Shown one piece after another: positions 31,604-37,072 of a stretch of DNA of 37,072 nucleotides. The DNA is from Flaviaesturariibacter aridisoli (GTDB lineage: Bacteria; Bacteroidota; Bacteroidia; Chitinophagales; Chitinophagaceae): assembly GCF_004343705.1 (NCBI RefSeq), contig NZ_SKFH01000046.1, positions 1 to 37,072 on the forward strand, given 5' to 3'. Position 1 is the stretch's first letter. Each line of letters begins with the position of its first letter. The notes below the pieces were generated by a model, which was given only the letters and a program-made list of their open reading frames with translations, made no database searches and had not been told where the DNA came from. Both the position numbers and the translations under genes were made by a program.

Positions 31604-32077
31604 ATGCAGAAAAAGATCCTTTCCAAAGAAGAAGCGCTTCAGAAACTGCGGCAATACTGCGCCTACCAGGAGCGCAGCCATCACGAGGTGCAGCAAAAGC
31701 TCTGGGATCTCGGTGTGCGCCGCGCCGAGCACGACGAGGTGATCTCCACGCTCATCGAGGAAAACTACCTCAACGAGGAGCGCTTCGCCAAGGCTTTCGC
31801 CGGTGGTAAGTTTCGGATGAAGGACTGGGGCCGCAAAAAGATCCTCTACGAGCTGAAGCAAAAGCGCGTGTCGGAATACTGCATCCGCCAGGGCATGAAA
31901 GAAATTCCCGAAGCCGATTACCACGCCACCCTGGCGCGCCTCGCCGAAAAAAAATGGGAGAGCCTCAAGGGCGAGCAACACCTCGTGCGGCAAAAGAAAA
32001 CGCAGGATTACCTCATCCAGAAAGGCTACGAATACGAGCTCGCTACCGCGGCGGTAAAAGCGCTGCGCGAAGGGTAG
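31604..32077 (+). CDS. recX: Regulatory protein RecX
   Basis: The ATG at 31604 gives 157 residues; an upstream in-frame TTG at 31574 is less likely. The protein is a chain of three-helix repeats with the RecX signatures EEALQKLRQYCAYQERSHHEVQQKL, VISTLIEENYLNEERFAKAF and KKILYELKQKRVSE. RecX binds RecA filaments and limits recombination and strand exchange. recA is not in the window. The length is normal for the family. It follows the protease gene by 75 bp and is probably in the same direction by chance or loose operon linkage. Confidence 0.93.
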   Translation: MQKKILSKEEALQKLRQYCAYQERSHHEVQQKLWDLGVRRAEHDEVISTLIEENYLNEERFAKAFAGGKFRMKDWGRKKILYELKQKRVSEYCIRQGMKEIPEADYHATLARLAEKKWESLKGEQHLVRQKKTQDYLIQKGYEYELATAAVKALREG

Positions 32078-32178
32078 CACGCAGAACGCGCAGAACGCAG
32101 ATATAGAGCACCCATCGCTTTGCGCTGGTTTTCTCCTGCTCCGAAAAATTGATCTGCGTGATCCGTGTTTTCTGCCTG
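32077..32178. repeat. Intergenic inverted repeat GCACGCAGAACGC..GATCTGCGTGATCC
   Basis: A left block with about 10-bp spacing of CGCAGA (32077-32106) and a right block (ATCTGCGTGATCC, 32149-32177) are inverted. A fragment, GCACGCAGATCGCGCGGA, recurs at 32646-32663, and a related block is at 33541-33650. Confidence 0.55.
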
Positions 32179-32188
32179 ACCCATTCCG

Positions 32189-32196
32189 TTACTTTG
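32189..32196 (+). promoter_or_regulatory. -7-like box TTACTTTG
   Basis: Fourteen nt before ATG 32211; T replaces A at the second position of TAnnTTTG. Confidence 0.45.
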
Positions 32197-32210
32197 GTAA
32201 AACAATCCGC

Positions 32211-32645
32211 ATGCGCGACAACGAACCCATCCAGATCACACAGGTGCTCGAAGCAGCGCCGGCCAAAGTATGGGCCGCGCTGACACAGCCCGACGAGATG
32301 AAGCAATGGTATTTCGACATCCCCGGTTTTCACGCCGAGCCGGGCTTCGAATTCTCCTTCAACGGCGGACCGGAAGAAGGACCGGTGTTCGTGCACCGCT
32401 GCCGCATCACTGAAGGACTGCCGCCCCACCTGCTGGCACACACCTGGCGCTACGAGGGCTATCCCGGCGACACGCTCGTCACCTTTCGCCTCGACCCCGA
32501 AGAAGGCGACCGCACCCGCCTTGTGCTGACCCACGAAGGCATCGAAACGATCGCACCGCATCACCCCGCCTTTGCCCGCGAAAACTTCGTGCAGGGCTGG
32601 ACGCATATCATTACGAAGGCGCTGCCGGAGTACCTGGCGAAGTAG
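32211..32645 (+). CDS. SRPBCC / AHSA1-domain protein
   Basis: The 144-residue product has the START-like fold of the Aha1 C-terminal-type family: EAAPAKVWAALTQPDEMKQWYFD at the start, a central strand FEFSFNGGPEEGP, and the usual ending VQGWTHIITKALPEYLAK. Such proteins form a deep hydrophobic pocket; ligands are generally unknown and only some act with Hsp90-like chaperones. It is cytoplasmic. There is no close functional neighbour. It has its own promoter-like box. Confidence 0.92.
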   Translation: MRDNEPIQITQVLEAAPAKVWAALTQPDEMKQWYFDIPGFHAEPGFEFSFNGGPEEGPVFVHRCRITEGLPPHLLAHTWRYEGYPGDTLVTFRLDPEEGDRTRLVLTHEGIETIAPHHPAFARENFVQGWTHIITKALPEYLAK

Positions 32646-32689
32646 CACGCAGATCGCGCGGAAAGGAAAAGCATCTCTTGCGCTCGCAA

Positions 32690-32709
32690 TGACGGGCGAT
32701 CGCCCGTCA
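32690..32709. promoter_or_regulatory. Perfect 20-bp palindrome upstream of the nitrilase gene
   Basis: TGACGGGCGATCGCCCGTCA lies 10 bp before the -7 box at 32720. It overlaps a remnant of the CTCGCAATGACG repeat. It could be an operator or a repeat end. Confidence 0.4.
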
Positions 32710-32719
32710 GTCCTTTCCC

Positions 32720-32727
32720 TAACTTGC
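32720..32727 (+). promoter_or_regulatory. -7-like box TAACTTGC, 4 nt before ATG
   Basis: It matches TAnnTTTG loosely (TAnnTTG) but shares the position of the exact boxes at mqnC and thiL. Confidence 0.4.
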
Positions 32728-32731
32728 AATC

Positions 32732-33535
32732 ATGTCCCCGCTCACTTTTACACTGATCCAAACGAACCTCCACTGGGAAGACCGCGACGCCAACCTGCGT
32801 GCGCTCGAAGAAAAGATCCTTGGCCGCACCGAAGCAACACAGGTGATCGTGCTGCCCGAGATGTTCAGCACCGGCTTCAGCATGAAGCCTGAAACGCTGG
32901 CCGAAGGGATGGACGGTGAAGCCGTGCGCTGGATGCAGCGCGTGGCCCGCGAAGGGCGGGTCATCCTCTGCGGGTCGCTGATGGTGCGCGAGGGCGACGC
33001 CTTTTACAACCGCCTCCTGTGGGTGCTGCCCAACGGCCACATCGGCCAATACAACAAGCGCCACCTCTTTGCCTATGCGGGCGAAGACGAGCACTACAGC
33101 GCGGGCAAGGAGCGCTTCATTGCTTCGGTGAACGGCTGGCGCGTGCACTGTCTCGTATGCTACGACCTGCGCTTCCCGGTATGGAGCCGCCAGCAATACA
33201 CGAACGAAGGCGCCGAATACGACGTACTGCTTTACGTAGCCAACTGGCCCGAACGCAGGGCTACGGCCTGGAAGGCCTTGCTGCAGGCCCGCGCCATCGA
33301 AAACCAGTGCTATGTTATCGGGGTCAACCGCATCGGCGAAGACGGCAACGGCATCTACCACAGCGGCGACTCGATGGTGGTAGACCCGCTGGGCGAAGTG
33401 CTGTACCACAAGGCGCACGAAGAAGACCTGTTCACCATTACGCTTGACAAAAACCATTTGAACGCCGTGCGCGAAAAGCTGCCGTTCTGGAGGGATGCGG
33501 ATGATTTCTCCCTGCCGGTAGAGAAGGAACGCTGA
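32732..33535 (+). CDS. Nitrilase-family amidohydrolase, omega-amidase-like
   Basis: The 267-residue product has the nitrilase catalytic triad Glu43 (LPEMFSTGF), Lys109 (YNKRHLF) and Cys143 (LVCYDLRFPVW). The last motif and the short length are typical of the omega-amidase group (YafV/Nit2-like), which hydrolyses alpha-ketoglutaramate or related omega-amides to keto acids and ammonia during metabolite repair. It is cytoplasmic and probably dimeric. It appears monocistronic. It converges with the S41 peptidase gene. Confidence 0.92.
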   Translation: MSPLTFTLIQTNLHWEDRDANLRALEEKILGRTEATQVIVLPEMFSTGFSMKPETLAEGMDGEAVRWMQRVAREGRVILCGSLMVREGDAFYNRLLWVLPNGHIGQYNKRHLFAYAGEDEHYSAGKERFIASVNGWRVHCLVCYDLRFPVWSRQQYTNEGAEYDVLLYVANWPERRATAWKALLQARAIENQCYVIGVNRIGEDGNGIYHSGDSMVVDPLGEVLYHKAHEEDLFTITLDKNHLNAVREKLPFWRDADDFSLPVEKER

Positions 33536-33540
33536 CCCCG

Positions 33541-33650
33541 CAAGCGGGATACGCGGATCTTTTAAGATTAGTTATGATTTGCTGACGCACGAAAAAGTGA
33601 ATCCGCGCTCATCATAAAAATCATAATGATCTGCGTTCCTTATCTTTTTC
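33541..33650. repeat. Intergenic repeat overlapping the S41 gene end
   Basis: Blocks GCGGATCTTTTAAGATT and GAATCCGCG, then ATCATAAAAATCATAATGATC, form imperfect inverted copies. The last codons and stop of the S41 gene lie inside it. No clear terminator between the convergent genes was found. Confidence 0.45.
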
Positions 33651-35105
33651 CCGGATCAGTTCCATCACCTTATCCATCTTATAATCCCGTCCGTCGCGGA
33701 TGGCTTCTACCGTTGGACCGGCAAATACTTCGGGCTGCACGCCGGTGCCTTTGCGTTCGTTCTTGTCGATCACGAGGCGGAAGAGCGGGAGGCGAAAGCG
33801 CACGCCCGTGCCGGGCAGCGTCACGTCGGGGATGAGCCAGGCGTTATTGCCGTAGGCGCCGCCGCCGGTTTCTTCGCCCACGATCGTTACGTTGGACTGC
33901 GCCCGCACGGCGCCGGCAAAGAGCGTCGATGCCGAAAAGGTGTTGCCGCCGGTGAGCACATATACGTGCCCGTTGAAATGGTTCTTTTTTTTCGGTCGAA
34001 AAAAGTGCTGCTCGAAATAGCGGAAGTGGTAGTTGCCGTCGGAGCGGCGGCCGGTCATGAATACAAGGAACAGGTTGTTCCAGAAGCCGTCCGACTGGTA
34101 GCGCAGGTAGCGGCTGTTGCGGCGCACGGCAAAGAGCGAATCGGCGATCTTGAAGCGGTGGTCGGCGATGTATTTCGTGAGCAGGTTGGAGTTGCTGACC
34201 GAGCCGCCGCCGTTGCCGCGCAGGTCGATCACGAGATTTTGCGTGCCCTGCTTGCGGAGGCCGCGGAAGCTTCGGCGGAAAAAGCCACGGAGGCCGTAGC
34301 CCTTGGTAAAGGTGCCCAGGTCGAGGTAAGCGGTGTGCGCGGTGCTGTCGAAGCGGAGGCGGCGCATGGCGTCGCGGAGAAGTCGCTTGCGCTGCGCCCG
34401 GGGCATCGCCGGCCGCCGCGGCGCCCGCCGGCTGCTGTCGCGCGAAGGCAGGAACAGGTTCACCGTCGCGGTATGCGCCGCGCCGAGCGTGTCGGTCCAG
34501 GCCAGCTTGTACTTGGGTTTGTAACCGAATACGGGGATGTAGGCGTTGCCGAATCCGCCGCGGTTGCTGAGGGTTTGAAAGAGGTGCGTGCGGTTGTAGC
34601 CGTCGCCGGAGAGGTAGCGGAACAGGGTGTCGGTTATGCTCCGCATGGGGCGCCCGTCGATCGACGTGACGATCGAGCCCACGGTGAGCTGGCTGTCGCG
34701 GCGGTCGCGGTTGTCGGTCACCACGGCGGTGTCGGGCCAGAACTTCAGCGCGATGGGATAGGAGAAGCCGTCGCCGGCGGCCCGGATAAAGGCTTTCGAA
34801 GGACGGGCATAGGTGTGGCCGCAGTGCAGCTGCGCGAGCACGTAGCTCAGAACGGCGCGGAAGCGCGTTTCGGTCATCGAGTCGGAGCCCAGCATGGCGG
34901 CACCGCGCTCGAAGTAGCGGTCCATGCTGTCTTTCGGCGTATACCAGTACAGCCCGGGGTGGCTGTCTTCCAGGATGGAGCGAAACAGGTGGTAGTCTTT
35001 CCGCACCACTTCGGGCGCGTATTTTTTCGTCGGCGAAAATTCCTTACTGCTCCGGCAACCTGCCAGGAAGGCCATGGCCATCAATCCCACCATCCAACTC
35101 CGCAT
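33621..35105 (-). CDS. S41 family (C-terminal processing-like) peptidase lipoprotein
   Basis: The 494-residue product begins with a lipoprotein signal, MRSWMVGLMAMAFLAGC, with lipobox Cys17, so it should be membrane-anchored on the periplasmic or outer face. A helical region, a degenerate PDZ-like part (TVGSIVTSIDGRPMRSI) and the S41 core (NLVIDLRGNGGGSVSNSNLL, TGGNTFSASTLFAGAV, GEETGGGAYGNN) follow. The nucleophile is probably Ser391 in TFSAS. S41 enzymes trim proteins near their C-termini. The substrate is unknown. It is 34 bp downstream of thiL in the same direction and possibly co-transcribed. Confidence 0.9.
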   Translation of the reverse strand: MRSWMVGLMAMAFLAGCRSSKEFSPTKKYAPEVVRKDYHLFRSILEDSHPGLYWYTPKDSMDRYFERGAAMLGSDSMTETRFRAVLSYVLAQLHCGHTYARPSKAFIRAAGDGFSYPIALKFWPDTAVVTDNRDRRDSQLTVGSIVTSIDGRPMRSITDTLFRYLSGDGYNRTHLFQTLSNRGGFGNAYIPVFGYKPKYKLAWTDTLGAAHTATVNLFLPSRDSSRRAPRRPAMPRAQRKRLLRDAMRRLRFDSTAHTAYLDLGTFTKGYGLRGFFRRSFRGLRKQGTQNLVIDLRGNGGGSVSNSNLLTKYIADHRFKIADSLFAVRRNSRYLRYQSDGFWNNLFLVFMTGRRSDGNYHFRYFEQHFFRPKKKNHFNGHVYVLTGGNTFSASTLFAGAVRAQSNVTIVGEETGGGAYGNNAWLIPDVTLPGTGVRFRLPLFRLVIDKNERKGTGVQPEVFAGPTVEAIRDGRDYKMDKVMELIREKDKERRSL

Positions 35106-35111
35106 ACGTCC

Positions 35112-35146
35112 TTATTCAATAGGTATTATTCAATAGCTATTATGCA
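35112..35146. repeat. Heptamer array TTATTCA/ATAGCTA spanning the thiL stop
   Basis: Five 7-bp units (TTATTCA, ATAGGTA, TTATTCA, ATAGCTA, TTATGCA) fill the gap between thiL and the S41 gene and include the thiL stop codon. The core TATTCAATAGCTATTAT also occurs in the array at 19833-19867. Confidence 0.7.
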
Positions 35147-36174
35147 TTCCCCATGTGATTCCAGCCCTGCGCGGTCACGGGGTATTTGTTGCCGCCCTTG
35201 CTGTATAGCTGCACGCCGGCCTCGGCGTCGGTGATGTACCCGATGACGGTGATGTCGTTCACATTGCCCAGCTTTTCGAAGTCGTCCTGGCGGATGGTGA
35301 ACAGCAGCTCGTAGTCTTCCCCGCCGCTGAGAGCACAGGCCGTGGCTTCGCTGTTGAACTTGAAGGCCGCCGCGCGCGTGTCGTCGTGGATGGGGAGCTT
35401 TTCTTCGTAGAGCATCGCGCCGACGCCGCTGCCTTTGCAGAGGTGCAGCAGCTCGGAGGAAAGGCCGTCGGAGATGTCGATCATGCTCGTGGGTCGGATG
35501 CCGGCGCCGGCGAAGAACTCGATAATGTCTTTGCGGGCTTCGGGCTTGAGCAGGCGGCCCACGATGTATTTCTCGCCTTCGAGGTCGGGCTGGATCTGCG
35601 GGTTTTCCATCCAGATGCGCTTTTCGCGCTCCAGCAGCAGCAGGCCCAGGTAGGCCGCGCCGAGGTCGCCGGATACGCAGAGAAGGTCGCCCTTCTGCGC
35701 GCCCGTGCGCTTCACGTACTGGTCGGGGGCTACCTCGCCGATGGCCGTGCAGGAAATGACGAAGCCTTTCTGCGAGGAAGTGGTGTCGCCGCCCACCAGG
35801 TCGACGCCGTAGCGGGCACAGGCCGCATAGACGCCTTCGTAAAACTCGTCGAGCGCTTCCACCGAAAAGCGGTTGGAGAAGCCGATGCTGAGGAGGATCT
35901 GCGTGGGCGTGGCGTTCATCGCGTAGATATCGCTCACGTTGACGGCCACGGTCTTATAGCCAAGGTGCTGCAGGGGTGTATACGACAGGTCGAAATGGAC
36001 GCCTTCGAGGAGCAGGTCGGTGCTCAGTACGGTCTGCTTGCCGAAGTGATCGATCACGGCGGCATCGTCGCCTACGCCCTGCAGGGTGGAGGCATTGTGG
36101 AACTCGATGTTTTTCGTCAGGTGCTCGATGAGGCCAAATTCGCCCAAGGAGCCTACTTCAGTGCGTTCGGACAT
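35140..36174 (-). CDS. thiL: Thiamine-monophosphate kinase
   Basis: The 344-residue product has the PurM-like fold of ThiL: GEFGLIEHL near the start, GVGDDAAV (Asp36/Asp37), VLSTDLLLEGVHFDL, VNVSDIYAMNATP, LVGGDTTSS and ALSGGEDYELLF. It phosphorylates thiamine monophosphate to thiamine diphosphate with ATP, the last step of cofactor synthesis, in the cytoplasm. The length is normal. The start at 36174 is 5 nt from an exact -7 box, so the mRNA is probably leaderless. It is divergent from the VOC gene with only 65 bp between starts. Confidence 0.95.
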   Translation of the reverse strand: MSERTEVGSLGEFGLIEHLTKNIEFHNASTLQGVGDDAAVIDHFGKQTVLSTDLLLEGVHFDLSYTPLQHLGYKTVAVNVSDIYAMNATPTQILLSIGFSNRFSVEALDEFYEGVYAACARYGVDLVGGDTTSSQKGFVISCTAIGEVAPDQYVKRTGAQKGDLLCVSGDLGAAYLGLLLLEREKRIWMENPQIQPDLEGEKYIVGRLLKPEARKDIIEFFAGAGIRPTSMIDISDGLSSELLHLCKGSGVGAMLYEEKLPIHDDTRAAAFKFNSEATACALSGGEDYELLFTIRQDDFEKLGNVNDITVIGYITDAEAGVQLYSKGGNKYPVTAQGWNHMGNA

Positions 36175-36179
36175 AAGAG

Positions 36180-36187
36180 CAAAGATA
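36180..36187 (-). promoter_or_regulatory. -7 box TATCTTTG of thiL, 5 nt before ATG
   Basis: An exact TAnnTTTG match on the minus strand. Confidence 0.7.
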
Positions 36188-36227
36188 GGTTCTGGTAGTT
36201 GTGGGGGTTTTGATGGTTTTGAAGGTT

Positions 36228-36235
36228 TATCTTTC
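36228..36235 (+). promoter_or_regulatory. -7 box TATCTTTC of the VOC gene, 4 nt before ATG
   Basis: A one-mismatch TAnnTTTG. TTTTG at 36208 is a possible -33 element, but its spacing of 15 bp is short. Confidence 0.55.
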
Positions 36236-36239
36236 GCGC

Positions 36240-36611
36240 ATGCTTACTTCCGCAAGTTCCATCCGCCCTTTCATCGGCGCCAAAGACTACGACGTATCGC
36301 GAAGATTCTATGCCGCCGTCGGCTTTGAAGAGCGTGTGCTCTTCCCCGACATGTCGGTGTTCATCCTGGGCCCCACGGCCTTTTACCTGCAGCGCTATTA
36401 TAAGGCCGAATGGGTGGACAATACCATGGTGTTTCTCGAAGTGGAAAACGTGGCCGCTTGTCACGCGCAGCTGGCCGCCCTCGACCTGCCCGGGCAGTTT
36501 CCCGGCGCCCGCCTCAATGACATCCGCCACGAGGACTGGGGCGATGCCTTCGCCCTCATCGACCCGTCGGGGATCCTGTGGCATGTGGGGGCGTTTAAGA
36601 AGGAGCAGTAG
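36240..36611 (+). CDS. VOC-superfamily (glyoxalase/bleomycin-resistance-like) protein
   Basis: The start MLTSASSIRPFIGAKDYDVSRRFYAAVGFEE gives 123 residues with the paired beta-alpha-beta-beta-beta modules of the VOC fold (IRPFIGAKDYDVSRRFY, then FALIDPSGILWHVG). Such proteins bind a metal or small ligand and include lyases, dioxygenases and antibiotic-binding proteins. The metal ligands are incomplete: the closing strand reads GILWHVG, where glyoxalases have a Glu, and no clear first His is seen. It may be a binding protein; function is unassigned. A promoter box lies 4 nt upstream. Confidence 0.87.
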   Translation: MLTSASSIRPFIGAKDYDVSRRFYAAVGFEERVLFPDMSVFILGPTAFYLQRYYKAEWVDNTMVFLEVENVAACHAQLAALDLPGQFPGARLNDIRHEDWGDAFALIDPSGILWHVGAFKKEQ

Positions 36612-36732
36612 TAGGAGGGCCGCAATCACTCGTCTACGCCCGCTCTGTGAGGCGGGCCGTGCCCCTTTCTTCCCTTCCTTAACCTCCATTCGGATCACCC
36701 GCCAAACCCGCACAAAAACCGGAGTTTTTCAG

Positions 36733-37055
36733 TTCCCCGGCGCGGGGAAGCCGAAAAACCGGAATAAATGACGTTCCCCGCAGCGGGGAAGCCCCAAAAC
36801 CGGAATAAATGGCTTTCCCCGGCGCGGGGAAGCCGAAAAACCGGAGAAAATGGCTTTCCCCGCAGCGGGGAGGTCGGAAAACAGGCAAAAAGCATTTCCC
36901 CGCAGCGGGGAAAGCCCCGGCACCGGTGCGGAGGCTTCCCATCGGAAAGGTTGTCAGGCGCACCCGTGCGGAAGTTCGCCCTTCGCAAGGGAAAGCCCCG
37001 GCACCGGTGCGGAAACCTCCCCACCGGAAATAATGTCAGCCGCACCGGTGCGGAA
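36733..37055. repeat. Period-41 tandem array of hairpin units, running to the window edge
   Basis: TTCCCC motifs recur at 36733, 36774, 36815, 36856, 36896 and 36936, then CACCGGTGCGG-like motifs at 36921, 36961, 37002 and 37043, always 40-41 bp apart. The first units carry the palindrome TTCCCCGCAGCGGGGAA (or ..CGGCG..). Later units carry CGCACCGGTGCG and a decayed first palindrome. The segments between palindromes are similar to each other, so this is not a CRISPR array. The period is not a multiple of 3 and all minus frames stay largely open, so it is unlikely to be coding. Confidence 0.8.
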
Positions 37056-37072
37056 GCAGATCTTTTACAAGA

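Noticed and set aside
36733-37055. CRISPR-like look of regularly spaced palindromes
   Set aside because: The segments between palindromes are similar to one another rather than unique, the period is only about 41 bp, and no cas gene is in the window.

Overview
The window looks like a chromosomal segment of a high-GC member of the Bacteroidota, most likely the Chitinophagaceae or a close relative. The grounds are promoter -7 boxes of the TAnnTTTG type, three secreted proteins ending in type IX secretion (T9SS) sorting-like domains, MqnC of the futalosine menaquinone pathway, and small protein families typical of that group. No rRNA, tRNA, phage, insertion sequence or CRISPR array was recognised. 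Genus is not claimed.

Layout. 130-6255 (-) encodes a giant fibronectin-III/beta-helix surface protein with a T9SS tail. 6256-8290 holds a decayed period-21 repeat, a helical protein gene and an octamer repeat array. 8363-9349 (-) is a Gfo/Idh/MocA oxidoreductase, followed by a repeat-rich gap with a candidate small RNA. 10064-16964 carries two T9SS cargo genes flanking a secreted WD40-caspase protein. 17071-21055 (-) holds an inactive/active M16 peptidase pair and a PDZ-containing aspartyl protease. 21226-22350 is mqnC. 22711-25129 is an operon of a small protein, a 7-TM protein, a sensor kinase lacking its own sensor domain, and a NarL-type regulator. 25597-27399 has a PAP2 phosphatase, an S1/P1 nuclease and a DUF2007 protein. 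27582-28697 (-) is dnaN. 29009-31528 is a pair of uncharacterised YbjN-like proteins, one fused to a cytosolic trypsin-like protease and a zinc ribbon. 31604-33535 carries recX, an SRPBCC protein and an omega-amidase-like nitrilase. 33621-36174 (-) holds an S41 lipoprotein peptidase and thiL. 36240-36611 is a VOC protein, and a period-41 hairpin array runs to the window edge.

Three signals stand out. (1) A paired palindromic operator-like motif, CCGTA-N4-TACGG, occurs four times with 22-23 bp between centres. Three copies lie 50-55 bp upstream of start codons (6984, 22711, 25597); the fourth is an orphan. (2) The intergenic DNA is full of short-period repeats (7, 8, 14, 21 and 41 bp) and hairpin families, often arranged as inverted pairs and overlapping stop codons. 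(3) At least six genes have a -7 box only 4-6 nt before ATG, which predicts leaderless mRNAs. The best candidate for an undescribed protein system is the 29009-31528 pair.
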